Assembly: GCA_937924775.1 (NCBI GenBank)
Contig: CALDUT010000002.1
Span: 1 to 64,000, forward strand
DNA: 64,000 nt
Direction: 5' to 3'
Source: an uncultured Gemmata sp.
Lineage (GTDB): Bacteria > Planctomycetota > Planctomycetia > Gemmatales > Gemmataceae
The notes under the pieces: model-generated
What the model saw: the letters and a program-made list of their open reading frames with translations, nothing else
The model's database searches: none
Told to the model about the DNA's origin: nothing
Program-made: the position numbers and the translations under genes
Shown here: positions 37,314-47,190 of the stretch, in pieces
Layout: each line of letters begins with the position of its first letter
How positions within the stretch are numbered: the first letter of the stretch is position 1

Positions 37314-38561
37314 ATGCCATCGGATCTTCCTGCGTTGCTGGGGGGAACTGCGGTTCGCCCTCAAGGCCCCCCCTCATGGCCCTTGCCCGATCCGGATGTG
37401 CAAGCGGCTCTGGAAGCCGCCATCGCCGCAGGAGCCTGGGGGCACTATCAGGGGGAGCAGGTCCGGGCCCTCGAAAGTGAACTCGCCGCTTACCACAAGT
37501 TACCGCACGCGCTGACCTGTGCAAGTGGAACTTTGGCAGTGGAGGTGGCCCTGCGAGCGTTGCCAGTAGCCCCGGGCGATGAAGTTCTCCTCGCGGCTTA
37601 CGATTATGAAGCAAATTTCCTCAGCATTCACGCCCTTGGGGCCAAACCCGTTCTCGTGGATGTGGACCCGGTGAACTGGCAGCTCGACCCCGCCCAACTC
37701 GAAGCCGCCATCTCACCGCAAACCAAAGCTGTGATCTGTTCCCATCTGCATGGCGGCTTGGTTTCGATGCCGGAAGTGATGGCCATCGCCCGCCGTCGGG
37801 GAATCGGCGTTATTGAGGATGCCGCACAGGCGATCGGTGCGGTCGTAGATGGTCGGCCCGTCGGGACTTGGGGCGATGTCGGCATCCTCAGTTTTGGTGG
37901 TTCTAAACTGCTCTGTGCGGGCCGCGGCGGGGCCTTGCTGTTCGCGGAGGCCACGCTCTTCCAACGGGCCAAACGGTGGCTGCATCGCGGGCTTCAAGCG
38001 TGGGCGGCCCTCAGCGAACTGCAAGCGGCCGCCCTGCGGCCCCAATTGCGGAAACTGCCCGCCGCTACCCACAGCCGCTGGCAACGGGTCCAACAGTTGC
38101 TGACTTATCTGAAACTCCTGCAGGAACATGAAGGCCTTGATACCTCCCCGTCTTCGCAGCCAGAGGCCAATTCCAGGTCAGACCAGTGGGGGTTAGCCGC
38201 TTTTGTAACATCCGCCAACGCGATTCCCGCTTATTATAAGCTCGGGTTTCGCTACGACCCTGTGCGTTTCGGCCTGCCGCGGGAAGTCTTCGTCGCGGCG
38301 TTACGGGCCGAAGGAATTGCTTTTGATGCAGGTTTTCGGGCTTTGCATGTCGGGCGCTCGCCGTCACGCTTCCGGGCCGTGGGCGCGTTGACACATGCCA
38401 CTGAGGCTCATCACAGCTGCGTGATGCTCCATCATCCAGTGTTGTCGTGTAATCGAGAAGCGGTGTTACAGGTAGCGGAGGCCATCCAAAAAGTGTATCG
38501 TTACCGGAACGAACTGCGCTACGCGGCCGTTAGATCGCCCGTAACCTCTCATGGAAACTGA
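37314..38561 (+). CDS. DegT/DnrJ/EryC1/StrS family aminotransferase
   Basis: A 415-residue PLP enzyme: HALTCASGTLAVEVALRALP, EVLLAAYDYEANFLSIHALG, LVDVDPVNWQLDPAQLEAAI, and VICSHLHGGLVSMPEVMAIA. VIEDAAQAIGAVVDG gives the Asp that binds the PLP nitrogen, and FGGSKLLCAGRGGALLF the catalytic Lys. These are sugar-nucleotide aminotransferases in many pathways (family knowledge). The missing neighbours of an O-antigen or deoxysugar cluster make the substrate unclear. No ribosome site is obvious before ATG 37314. It is divergent from the paralogue gene at 36351. Confidence 0.87.
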   Translation: MPSDLPALLGGTAVRPQGPPSWPLPDPDVQAALEAAIAAGAWGHYQGEQVRALESELAAYHKLPHALTCASGTLAVEVALRALPVAPGDEVLLAAYDYEANFLSIHALGAKPVLVDVDPVNWQLDPAQLEAAISPQTKAVICSHLHGGLVSMPEVMAIARRRGIGVIEDAAQAIGAVVDGRPVGTWGDVGILSFGGSKLLCAGRGGALLFAEATLFQRAKRWLHRGLQAWAALSELQAAALRPQLRKLPAATHSRWQRVQQLLTYLKLLQEHEGLDTSPSSQPEANSRSDQWGLAAFVTSANAIPAYYKLGFRYDPVRFGLPREVFVAALRAEGIAFDAGFRALHVGRSPSRFRAVGALTHATEAHHSCVMLHHPVLSCNREAVLQVAEAIQKVYRYRNELRYAAVRSPVTSHGN

Positions 38562-38564
38562 CTT

Positions 38565-40268
38565 ATGCCACGCTTGTTGGGTGCATTCACAGTTCTCATG
38601 GCCGCTGGGCTCCTCGCTTCGGGGTCCAACACGGGCTACGCCCAAGCGCAACCTGCGGCCCGAAGCGGTTTTGCGGGAAATTGGAAACTCACCTTACCTG
38701 CCCAACGCGGCGAAATCGTGATCCTCCTGGCGTTTGCGGAAAAAAATGGACAATGGACCGGCGAAGTTCTGGGCACATCGCGAGAATTGGGTGGTTCCTT
38801 GGGCATCAGCCAACTGAGTGTCACGGGGGATGTTTTGCGATTTTCGCTGGTCGCCCGCGATGCCTTGCTAGAAGAACCCAAGGGGAAGATTCCCCTGAAA
38901 AAAGACCCCGATGCGAAGGAAACGGAAATCCTCACTTTTGAAGGGGTTCTGAGCAAAGATAAAACCAAGCTCAACGGCACCATCGCTGCTGGCGGTTCGC
39001 CCCAGCCCATCACCTTATGGCCCAGCAAACTGACGAAATTGGATGATGCTTTTGCGCTGGCGCGTGAAAAATTCGCGCAGAGTGAAGATGGGGCGGCTCT
39101 CTTTCCAGCGGCCCTGGAGCTGCTTGATAAAGCCACGGTGGCCAACCTACCGGTGGAGGATGCCCGGGGCGTCATCGACCGCGTCAACAAAGCCGCCACC
39201 GAATTCGGACCCCGGTGGGAGCGGGAATTCGCCCTGCAGCTGGTCGAAAAACTCTCGGCGAAGGATCATTTGCACGAAATCGCCATCGCACAGGCGAAAC
39301 GCGTCGAACGGATGCTCACCGACGACGATTCCGCGACCACGCGTATGGCGGTTTTGGATGCTATTGTCCGCACCCTCACCAAAGCAGGCAAGGCGGATGA
39401 AGCCAAGCCGTATCTGACACAAATCGCCAAGCTCGAACTCCGCGACTATGCCGAATACAGCAAAAACCACCCCCCGTTTAAGCCCGAAGTCTTCGCTGGC
39501 AGAAAAACCAAAAGCGATCGCACGGCGGTAGTCGAAGTCTTCACTGAAGCGGAACTCGATGGGGCCCCCGGGGTACTGCTCGCCTTTGATGGCCTACTAA
39601 AAACCTACAAACCCGCAGATGTGATCCTCCTCCAGTATCACGTTCCCTTTGAGCAGGGGGATCCGCTCATGAACCCGGACGCCTTCGATCGCGTCAAACA
39701 ATACGCGGAGAGCATTCGTTCGATCCCGGCGGTATTCGTCAACGGGAAGTTTCTCGCGGTGCGGGGGGGGGATGCGGCCGGTGCCGAGAAGATTTACAAG
39801 CTGATGCGGACCGAAATCGACGATTCCCTCGAAAAACCTGCGAATGTGAAACTCAGCCTGAGTGCTTCCAAAGCGGAAAAAGGCGGTTTTGAAGCCAAAG
39901 CGACTGTCATGGACCTGGATAAACCCGGGGACAAGATGATGCTCCGCTTTGTGCTGGCCGAGGAGCGTGTCCGCTATGCCGTTGGCAATGGCCTGCGCTA
40001 TCACCATATGGTGGTTCGGGCTATGCCCGGTGGCGCGAAAGGCTTCCCACTGACCAAAAAGAGCCACGAACAGACAGTCACCATCGACCTAGACGCCGTC
40101 CGCGAGTCGATTGGTAAGTTTCTGGATGCATTTACTAAGGAAGAAGGTCCCTTCCCGCGTGGTGACCGCCCGCTGAATCTGCGGAACCTCAAACTCGTGG
40201 CTTTGGTTCAAGACGACACCACCCGGGAAGTCCTCCACGCGGTGCAAGTCGATCTGGAGGCGAAGTGA
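38565..40268 (+). CDS. Secreted protein with a thioredoxin-like DUF1223-type region
   Basis: A 567-residue exported protein: signal peptide MPRLLGAFTVLMAAGLLASG followed by GYAQAQ. The N-terminal beta region starts FAGNWKLTLPAQRGEIVI. A helical middle follows (ALELLDKATVANLPVEDA). From about residue 325 there is a thioredoxin-like section VVEVFTEAELDGAPGVLLAF, LLQYHVPFEQGDPLMNPDAF, SIRSIPAVFVNGKFLAVRG, without the usual CxxC at the active-site position. The C-terminal 150 residues are beta-rich. Start is 3 bases after the previous stop, so it is probably co-transcribed with the aminotransferase. Function unknown. Confidence 0.8.
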   Translation: MPRLLGAFTVLMAAGLLASGSNTGYAQAQPAARSGFAGNWKLTLPAQRGEIVILLAFAEKNGQWTGEVLGTSRELGGSLGISQLSVTGDVLRFSLVARDALLEEPKGKIPLKKDPDAKETEILTFEGVLSKDKTKLNGTIAAGGSPQPITLWPSKLTKLDDAFALAREKFAQSEDGAALFPAALELLDKATVANLPVEDARGVIDRVNKAATEFGPRWEREFALQLVEKLSAKDHLHEIAIAQAKRVERMLTDDDSATTRMAVLDAIVRTLTKAGKADEAKPYLTQIAKLELRDYAEYSKNHPPFKPEVFAGRKTKSDRTAVVEVFTEAELDGAPGVLLAFDGLLKTYKPADVILLQYHVPFEQGDPLMNPDAFDRVKQYAESIRSIPAVFVNGKFLAVRGGDAAGAEKIYKLMRTEIDDSLEKPANVKLSLSASKAEKGGFEAKATVMDLDKPGDKMMLRFVLAEERVRYAVGNGLRYHHMVVRAMPGGAKGFPLTKKSHEQTVTIDLDAVRESIGKFLDAFTKEEGPFPRGDRPLNLRNLKLVALVQDDTTREVLHAVQVDLEAK

Positions 40269-40461
40269 ATGGCCACATAAGCCCCCGCGGGACTGTTGCG
40301 GCGTCAGGCCGGCAACGTGCAAAAGCCATCCGGTGATTCGCCGATTGTGAATTGTGAACTTGGCTTGGCTGAATCTCTGGGTCGTGGCTTTCTCTGGGCC
40401 GGATTTCCGTCTAAGATAGCAGTTGTTGGAGTCAAGGGCAGTGCGCTGGCCCCCCTGGGGA

Positions 40462-40574
40462 GTCGAAAACGGGATGAGAACGGAGAAGCAACAACCGGGC
40501 CCGTGGCTCGGCATGACCACAGCGGCGTGCGCGGACGTCGAAAACGGGATGAGAACGGGGAAGCAACGACCGGT
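40462..40574 (+). repeat. Direct repeat spanning the translation start of the DUF1501 gene
   Basis: GTCGAAAACGGGATGAGAAC occurs at 40462 and again at 40537; the similarity extends to about 37 bases per copy with two mismatches. The offset is 75 bases, exactly 25 codons. Each copy contains an in-frame ATG (40474 and 40549), so two candidate start sites exist. See finding. Confidence 0.85.
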
Positions 40575-41952
40575 GTCGCGGCGGGAGCTTCTGCGCAGCA
40601 CAGCTCATGGTTTTGGCTTAACTGCGCTAGCTACACTGCTCGCCGACGAGTCCCGGGCCAACGACCCGTTTGCCCCCAAAAAGCCCCATTTCGCACCAAA
40701 AGCCAAATCCGTGATCGTCCTCTTTATGGACGGAGGACCGAGCCAAGTCGATACTTTCGACCCCAAACCCGCTCTGGAGAAGTATCACGGCAAACCGTTT
40801 CCCGCGAAAATCGAAGCTACACAGTTCAACAGTATCGGCAAGACCCTCGCAAGTCCTTGGAAATTCAGACCTTATGGAGAATCGGGCCTGTTGGTCAGCG
40901 ACTTATTTCCGCACATTGGCCGCTGGGCCGACGACTTGGCCGTGATCCGTTCCATGGTGTCGAATTTCTCCGAACATACCAATGCCAACTATTTCTGGCA
41001 CAGCGGGCATGGTCAACAGGGCCGACCGAGTTTCGGTTCGTGGGTGACGTACGGACTGGGCAGTGAAAGTCGCGATCTGCCGGGCTTCGTCGTCCTCGGC
41101 AGCGGCATGATTCCGCCCGGCGGTATCGACTGCTTCGGCAACGGCTTTCTGCCCGCAGCCTACCAAGGCTCGCTCTTTCAGCACGGTTCACAACCAGTGG
41201 CCGATCTGACCCCGCCCGGCGGAGAAAACGCCAAAACCCGCGCCGCCAAGCGCGACCTCCTCCGCCAACTCGATGCCTTGGCCAAGCAGCGGGCGGGCGA
41301 CACCGACCCCATCGACGCGGCCATCGCCAACTACGAGCTGGCTTTCCGCATGCAAACCGCGGTCCCAGAGTTGACCGACCTTTCCCGAGAAACTCAAGAA
41401 ACGCACGAATTGTACGGTCTTAACGACAAAAAAACCGAGATCTTCGGCCGGCAATGCCTGATCGCCCGGCGGCTGGTGGAACGGGGTGTCCGCTTTGTGG
41501 AATTGTTATGCCAGAATTTGGGCCACGATCGCTGGGACCAGCACAATAACCTCAAAAAAGGCCATGAAGACAATGCCCGGGCCGTCGATAAACCCATCGC
41601 GGGGCTCTTGCAAGACCTGAAACGTCGCGGATTACTTCAGCAGACGCTGGTGATCTGGGGTGGGGAATTCGGCCGCACCCCGTTTGCCCAAGGGGCCGAT
41701 GGCCGGGATCACAACCCGTTTGGCTTTAGCATGTGGCTGGCCGGCGGGGGCGTCAAAGGCGGTGTGGTGGTGGGGGAAACCGACGAATTCGGCTACCACG
41801 CGATCCGCGAGAAAGTGCAAATTCACGATCTCCACGCCACGGCCTTGCATCTGTTGGGCTTTGATCACAAAAAGCTCACCTACCGCTTCGGAGGTCGCGA
41901 CATGCGGCTCACTGATGTTCATGGTGAACTGATCGAAGCGATTCTAGCCTGA
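40549..41952 (+). CDS. DUF1501 family protein (Tat-exported, sulfatase-like)
   Basis: A 467-residue protein starting MRTGKQRPVSRRELLRSTAH, a twin-arginine export signal (SRRELL then a hydrophobic stretch). The family body is clear: PHFAPKAKSVIVLFMDGGPS, VDTFDPKPALEKYHGKPFPA, NFSEHTNANYFWHSGHGQQG, DLPGFVVLGSGMIPPGGIDC, LIARRLVERGVRFVELLCQN, HDRWDQHNNLKKGHEDNARA, VIWGGEFGRTPFAQ and GRDHNPFGFSMWLAGGGVKG. DUF1501 proteins resemble alkaline-phosphatase-superfamily metal enzymes and are abundant in planctomycetes, often beside DUF1553 genes (none here). The start 40549 is the most economical; 40474 and 40423 are in frame upstream because of the repeat. Function unknown. Confidence 0.9.
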   Translation: MRTGKQRPVSRRELLRSTAHGFGLTALATLLADESRANDPFAPKKPHFAPKAKSVIVLFMDGGPSQVDTFDPKPALEKYHGKPFPAKIEATQFNSIGKTLASPWKFRPYGESGLLVSDLFPHIGRWADDLAVIRSMVSNFSEHTNANYFWHSGHGQQGRPSFGSWVTYGLGSESRDLPGFVVLGSGMIPPGGIDCFGNGFLPAAYQGSLFQHGSQPVADLTPPGGENAKTRAAKRDLLRQLDALAKQRAGDTDPIDAAIANYELAFRMQTAVPELTDLSRETQETHELYGLNDKKTEIFGRQCLIARRLVERGVRFVELLCQNLGHDRWDQHNNLKKGHEDNARAVDKPIAGLLQDLKRRGLLQQTLVIWGGEFGRTPFAQGADGRDHNPFGFSMWLAGGGVKGGVVVGETDEFGYHAIREKVQIHDLHATALHLLGFDHKKLTYRFGGRDMRLTDVHGELIEAILA

Positions 41953-42024
41953 TGAAATCCATTCGCCCGCTGGTCTGGAAACCGGTCAGTTATATAGTAC
42001 CAATTGGGTCGGCAAGAATCCCCA

Positions 42025-42768
42025 TCAACGGCTTGTGACAACGACGGGGGGAGCCGTGAAATCGATACGAACGACCTCCCCTGGTGTGCCGGTGACGTCT
42101 TTGGTCAGCTCCACGATTTGCCCACGTTCGATCCATCGGGCCGTGACGGTATAACGATACGTTTGCCCCTCCACCAAAGGCGGCGATTCGAAGATGCGGT
42201 CTGTCCCGGTTTGGGTGGTTTTTTGGCCATCGACAAAGACTTCTGCCGCAGGTTGTGGCACCTTAACGGAAAGTATCAGGCAACTTCCTGGAGCGGGCCC
42301 CGGGGGCACTGCCCCCGACCATGGGCTTAACCCCTCCAGCTGCGGACGAACGCTGACCGTGGGCGGTTTGGGCCGCGGGGAAGCGGCATACAAACCCACC
42401 CAGCCGTAGCCAGCAATCCCCGCATGCTGACGCCACGCTCGTTCGAGGTCGTAATTCCCGAATGTTGCGGGGATGGGGCCATAGGTGGGTACGGGAGCTC
42501 CATACAGACTCAAACCATTCGTCCAGAAATTGCCGATAGCTCCGGGAACGCCCAACCACGGGGGATAGCCAACGAAAGGCCCCGCGGCCAAACCATAATA
42601 GGTCCACGGGGGAGCCACCCGCGGGCCATACGGATAGCCATTGTTAAGCCACCGGGAGCCGACCCCCCCTCCCAACACACCCCCTTCTGCATGACGCAGG
42701 CGTTGCCCATGAACTGCGGGGGTCAAGATCAGAGCCAACCCGAGTGTGAACCCGATTCTCCACGTCAT
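42025..42768 (-). CDS. Secreted protein with a C-terminal TIGR03000-type domain
   Basis: A 247-residue protein with signal peptide MTWRIGFTLGLALILTPAVH (GCGGAGACATCGC before the start). The middle is glycine-, tyrosine- and proline-rich (NNGYPYGPRVAPPWTYYGLA). The C-terminal 85 residues fit the planctomycete TIGR03000 domain: LILSVKVPQPAAEVFVDGQK, TTQTGTDRIFESPPL, TYRYTVTARWIERGQIVEL, TKDVTGTPGEVVRIDF. That domain recurs in planctomycete exported proteins of unknown function. It lies between the DUF1501 gene (convergent) and the anti-sigma gene on the same strand. Confidence 0.85.
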   Translation of the reverse strand: MTWRIGFTLGLALILTPAVHGQRLRHAEGGVLGGGVGSRWLNNGYPYGPRVAPPWTYYGLAAGPFVGYPPWLGVPGAIGNFWTNGLSLYGAPVPTYGPIPATFGNYDLERAWRQHAGIAGYGWVGLYAASPRPKPPTVSVRPQLEGLSPWSGAVPPGPAPGSCLILSVKVPQPAAEVFVDGQKTTQTGTDRIFESPPLVEGQTYRYTVTARWIERGQIVELTKDVTGTPGEVVRIDFTAPPVVVTSR

Positions 42769-42863
42769 GCGATGTCTCCGCAGGGGCGTGGAGAAGGAAT
42801 CGACCGGTTTGGGTTAGCTAGTGAAGGCTGGTCGGTGCGCAGGCAGGGCGTTTTCCCACGGGC

Positions 42864-45800
42864 TTAGCGCACCGGCGGCAGGGGCGGAATAACGTTTGCC
42901 GGCGGCGTAATTGCTCCATTCGGGGTAATCGGTCCGTGGGGTGGCACTTCGAGTGTGGGTACCGCGCTGCGGGCTGAGTGGGCCACCGGGAGGAAGTCGC
43001 GGATAGCTCCGAGGCGACCGTCAGGGGTGTGACCAGCGATGATCAGTTCGTAGCCACTGGAAGCATCACCGAGATGGAAGGTCAACGTGACTTGTCCATT
43101 GGTCGGTACAATCACAACCGGTTGCCAGAGGATCGTGTCGGAGGGCTCTCCAGCTTGCGGGAGAGTTTCGGGCGAAGGTTTGGGGGCGGCATACTCCCGA
43201 ACCACAAGTGAAGGCAGAGTGTGAACCGATCCGCGGACCTTCTCCACGGCGTAGAGTTCGATGGCTCGCCGGGTCGTGCTCTTGAATCGTTCCGGCATGG
43301 CCATCGCACGATCGCGGGCCAGATACCCTTCAATGGGAGCCGTCAGGGCCGAATTCCGCAGTGCGGCTTGTTTAGCAGCCAATGCTTGGGCTTGCCGCAG
43401 CGACTCCTCGTGCCGCTGAATCACCATACGAGGAACTTTTTGCACCGCGGCCAGAGAGGACGATCCCTGGTGCGGCACCTGTGTGTTCCGATCAGCCAAA
43501 GCGGGCACCGACCCGACGGACTTCGGCTGTGGCATCGCGACCGAGGACGGAGCCGCCGGCTGTGGGGTGGTGGCGGCAATACTGGGAACCGACTTCGGAG
43601 CTGTAGGGGTGAGGGGATTCGGGCCGGGGAATGCCGCTCCAGTTCCGGAGCCGAATCGGCGCGGATCGGCTGTGTCTACACTCGCCCCATCGCCTTTACG
43701 CGAAAGGAAATGGGGGGCTGTGGCCGGGGGCGTGGAAGGTGGTATTTGCCAACCACCGTCAGATTCCGGCAATCCAGGATGATGGGGAGTTTCTACCGCA
43801 GCTTGACCAACCTGCGATTCGCGGTTCGTGGTAGTAGTTGACGGTGGTTGGAACCCGGTTGTAATGGCACGAGGTGGGGGAGCCAATTCTGGTTCGCGGG
43901 TTTCGGCTGGCGAAGCTACCAAACCCATCTCCTGAGCCGTCGCGGTTTCGCTATAAAGGGATTGCACAGCCACGATCAGAAAAACGGTCAACCCCATTGC
44001 GCCGAGACTACTGAAACCCAGCGGAATACGTGCCGTCGGACGCAGGTAACACGCGAATCCACAGATCAGGGCCAACATAGTGAAGCCGGCGATGCCGAAC
44101 CACGCCCGGCTTTGGAACTGCTGCACCGGCCGCCGGGCAGCGTCCGCTTCGGCTAGCTTTTCGGCTAACCGTTGCTCCGCAGCCTTCAGTTGGTCTTCGG
44201 GGAACCCCGGTGGGTTGTTTCGGGCGGCTTCCAATTGCTCTTGGGCTGCGATCACGGCTTTCGTGGCGGTTTCGTAAAGCGGTGCGTACTTCTGGTATAG
44301 CTCCCGATGCCTCCGAATGGCTGCGGGTTCGGTGCGGGTGGCATATTGTCCGTTTTGCAACATCAATTCGACGACATCGGGGCTTGGCGGCGGTTGGTGA
44401 AGTTTGCCGCCGCGGGCCGGTTGGAACGATTGTTCCACGAATCGCCGCCAGCCTTGCGTCCCTAAGAGCAAGTCGAGGGCTTCCGCGGCGCTGGGATGAT
44501 CTGTGAGCAAAAAGTCGGCGTATTCCAACTCCTCCGGTGTTTTGATTTCTCCGGCCAGAAGGAAGTGCGTGGGCAGCAACCGATCCTTGCGAGCTGGAGC
44601 GATACCGGCGTTCACGGCGGCCGCCCACAAGAGGGCCATCGTGGGCTGCCCCTTTTCATCACTTGCGGTGATGGCGAGGGACAATGCCGCATGGGGATTG
44701 AAAACCGGGCGCGAATTTTCGGTTGTGGCGCGAACGTCGGCGGCAGAAGCCGTAGCCGCCACCGACAATTTGAGCATTTCTCCGGGTTTGCGGAAGACCA
44801 AGCGTTCAGCCACGGGTGTGAGGTCGCCCTGATCGTCCCGTTCCTCGAAGGCGGTGATGCGAACGACACCGCCCCGGGGATCGTTACTGGCCATCAGTTT
44901 CACCACTTGCGGTTGATCCCGCTCGACGAGAACCCGTTGGGTGTCGCTGAGTTTTCCGCGCGTGTACGCGCCGATGATGATTTGACGCGATTGGCCCACG
45001 GAGCTGAGGCGAACACGAATCGGTTCACCGGGTGCGGTGACCGGATCAAGAACCGCCATGGCCAGCCCTTCGGGTTGGGCCTCAGGCAGGGGGAACCCCC
45101 TGTGGCGGGCCACGGCCCCCGGTCCCCCGAGCATGGCCACCGCCGCCCGCGCCACCGGGGCGTCGGTCATAATCGGAGCATAAACACTGGCCGGTGATTC
45201 GAGCTTCAGCCAAACCCGCTGACCGAGTTCCGGCGTGAAGGTGAACGCGGCCAAGCCCCGGCGCGAGCCCGGTTGGCTCGGATCATTGAACGAAGCGACT
45301 TGTGCGAGGGTGCGGCGGCCATCGGTGATGATGCCGCGGAAATTCACCGGCAAGCCTGTGACGGTCGTCGCCCGCACGTAAATTTTCGTTTCGACTCCGG
45401 CAATCAGGGTATCCCCACATTCAGGGAAAAACTCCACCAGTACGCGGTTGCCGATCACCGGAACCCGCTCCACCACCGGCGGCTCGCCTTCGGGGGTGCG
45501 GAACGTAACGTGGACGCGAACATCCCCGTTGGGCACCTCGGCTGGCAGTAGGAACTGAATCCGTGCTTGGCCCTGAGTATCGGTTTGCGGAGCGATTTGA
45601 ACATCAGTCAAAGCGTGGCCATCGACGTCCACCGTGCACGCTTCGACGGGCACACCGGCCATGGGCTGATCGTGCCGGTGCAGCTCGGCCCAAGCTTCGA
45701 CACGATCGCCAGGGGCGTAGGATTCATGGTGGAAGGTAATCCGTTTGCGGTAGCTATCTGGGGAACCCGAACGGACTTGGATCGTGCGTGTGACGGGCAC

Positions 45801-47087
45801 CGGGACGGTCGTGGGGAAGCCGCCGGGGTGGGGCAGTTCGGTCAGTTGCAGCGTGTAGTCGCCGTCAGGCAGGTCGGCCGGCAGAACGAATTCACCGCAA
45901 CCCACCCCACGCACCGGTTGACCATTGGGCAGGCGAACGGGTTCGATCCGTCCATCGACGCTAACGCGGAGCAGATCTGTCGTTCCGGTCAGTTGAAGGC
46001 CGTCGACCGGTTGGTGGTGGGGAGTGAGCAATTCGTATTTGAGGATTTGCTCGCGGCTGGGCGGCTTGAAGGTGATACGGTCGAGTGTGAGGGAGCGGAA
46101 GAACAAGCGTTCGCCCGGGCGGTACACGGCTTTGTCTGTGGTCAGCAGGGTGGTGTAGACCGGACCGGCCAACGGGACGCGTTCTTCGATGGTGCGGGTT
46201 TTGGTTTCTTCATCCACCTGGGCGACCACCAGGTAGAGTTCGGCCTCCGGTTTGACCTTGGCCCAGGCACTGGCGGGCAAACGCACGATGTGCCGGCGTT
46301 CGCCGGTGCGTTCGAGGTTCAGCGGCTGGGAATGGATGACAGCGTCGGTGGCATCGAGTGCGTGAATTTCCGCCACCAGGTGTTTCCGCGTGCTTTCCCA
46401 CGCATCGCGGCGATCGTTGACCACAAGGATGAAGTCATTGGGCGCACCGGGTTGCACGGTAGCGGGTTTCAACACATCGACCGACAAACGCCGGGCCGTG
46501 ACGGTTTCCACCGCGGCCTTTTGTTCTTTCACCCAGCGATCGAGAATCGCGTGTTGGTTTTGTTGGGCCGTGGTGAGTTTGAACTCGGCGTCTTGCAGGG
46601 TTCGCAGCAGGTGGGCCTGCGATTCTTGGGCGGCTTGGCGGAGGCTGTCGGCGTCGCGTTGGGCCACTTCCACTTCGTACTTCGCCTGATGGAATTGCCG
46701 GAACAAACTCACGACAGGCAGCACCGTGCCGGGGATCGCCAGCAACACGGCCGCAGCCACGGCCCAGGGGATCGCCGCGGCCACTCGCTGCGACCAGGAA
46801 CGCCAGCCACGGCCGGCCAGGGGTAGCAGAGCTGGCGTACCCACCGGGGGCGTGGCGGGGAGACTGGGTTGGGGCACCGCGGGCGGTTCGAAGCGGATGT
46901 GGGGAAATGCGGATTTAGCCGCTGTGGCGATCAATCCCTGCCACCGGACCATAGCGGCCCGCTGCGAGGTGCAGGCAGGACAATCCGCCAGGTGTGCATC
47001 GACCGCGGCCCCTTCGGAAGTGTCGAGCAGTCCGTAGAGGTGATCGAGCAACAGGTTTTGGCAATGTTGGCAATTCATCGTGGTCAT
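42864..47087 (-). CDS. Anti-sigma zinc finger fused to a macroglobulin-like ectodomain
   Basis: A 1,407-residue protein. N-terminus: zinc-binding anti-sigma (ZAS/zf-HC2) motif with Cys6, Cys9 and H-L-A-D-C-P-A-C at residues 32-39. A membrane helix follows at about residues 110-130 (VAAAIPWAVAAAVLLAIPG). Then comes a coiled stretch and a large extracytoplasmic beta region with an MG2-type start (TTLLTTDKAVYRPGERLFFR), a further TTVTGLPVNFRGIITDGRR and ITFHHESYAPGDRVEAWAE. Two further membrane helices lie near residues 996-1015 and 1019-1042, and a proline/serine-rich and basic C-terminal part follows. The family is known for zf-HC2 anti-sigma factors; the fusion is seen directly. It follows the ECF sigma gene by about 100 bases and would bind that sigma factor. 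Confidence 0.87.
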   Translation of the reverse strand: MTTMNCQHCQNLLLDHLYGLLDTSEGAAVDAHLADCPACTSQRAAMVRWQGLIATAAKSAFPHIRFEPPAVPQPSLPATPPVGTPALLPLAGRGWRSWSQRVAAAIPWAVAAAVLLAIPGTVLPVVSLFRQFHQAKYEVEVAQRDADSLRQAAQESQAHLLRTLQDAEFKLTTAQQNQHAILDRWVKEQKAAVETVTARRLSVDVLKPATVQPGAPNDFILVVNDRRDAWESTRKHLVAEIHALDATDAVIHSQPLNLERTGERRHIVRLPASAWAKVKPEAELYLVVAQVDEETKTRTIEERVPLAGPVYTTLLTTDKAVYRPGERLFFRSLTLDRITFKPPSREQILKYELLTPHHQPVDGLQLTGTTDLLRVSVDGRIEPVRLPNGQPVRGVGCGEFVLPADLPDGDYTLQLTELPHPGGFPTTVPVPVTRTIQVRSGSPDSYRKRITFHHESYAPGDRVEAWAELHRHDQPMAGVPVEACTVDVDGHALTDVQIAPQTDTQGQARIQFLLPAEVPNGDVRVHVTFRTPEGEPPVVERVPVIGNRVLVEFFPECGDTLIAGVETKIYVRATTVTGLPVNFRGIITDGRRTLAQVASFNDPSQPGSRRGLAAFTFTPELGQRVWLKLESPASVYAPIMTDAPVARAAVAMLGGPGAVARHRGFPLPEAQPEGLAMAVLDPVTAPGEPIRVRLSSVGQSRQIIIGAYTRGKLSDTQRVLVERDQPQVVKLMASNDPRGGVVRITAFEERDDQGDLTPVAERLVFRKPGEMLKLSVAATASAADVRATTENSRPVFNPHAALSLAITASDEKGQPTMALLWAAAVNAGIAPARKDRLLPTHFLLAGEIKTPEELEYADFLLTDHPSAAEALDLLLGTQGWRRFVEQSFQPARGGKLHQPPPSPDVVELMLQNGQYATRTEPAAIRRHRELYQKYAPLYETATKAVIAAQEQLEAARNNPPGFPEDQLKAAEQRLAEKLAEADAARRPVQQFQSRAWFGIAGFTMLALICGFACYLRPTARIPLGFSSLGAMGLTVFLIVAVQSLYSETATAQEMGLVASPAETREPELAPPPRAITTGFQPPSTTTTNRESQVGQAAVETPHHPGLPESDGGWQIPPSTPPATAPHFLSRKGDGASVDTADPRRFGSGTGAAFPGPNPLTPTAPKSVPSIAATTPQPAAPSSVAMPQPKSVGSVPALADRNTQVPHQGSSSLAAVQKVPRMVIQRHEESLRQAQALAAKQAALRNSALTAPIEGYLARDRAMAMPERFKSTTRRAIELYAVEKVRGSVHTLPSLVVREYAAPKPSPETLPQAGEPSDTILWQPVVIVPTNGQVTLTFHLGDASSGYELIIAGHTPDGRLGAIRDFLPVAHSARSAVPTLEVPPHGPITPNGAITPPANVIPPLPPVR

Positions 47088-47190
47088 AGGTTCCGGCGGA
47101 ATAGGGCTAGCGGGGGCGCGAATTCCGCGAAGTCAGAGTTCACCCGGTTGAGGGCGTGGTCATTTTTTGAACAAATAGTCAGGTGTATCC

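Noticed and set aside
37218-37364. Longer start of the 36351 gene at 37364
   Set aside because: It would overlap the divergent aminotransferase gene by 51 bases and adds residues unlike the rest of the family.
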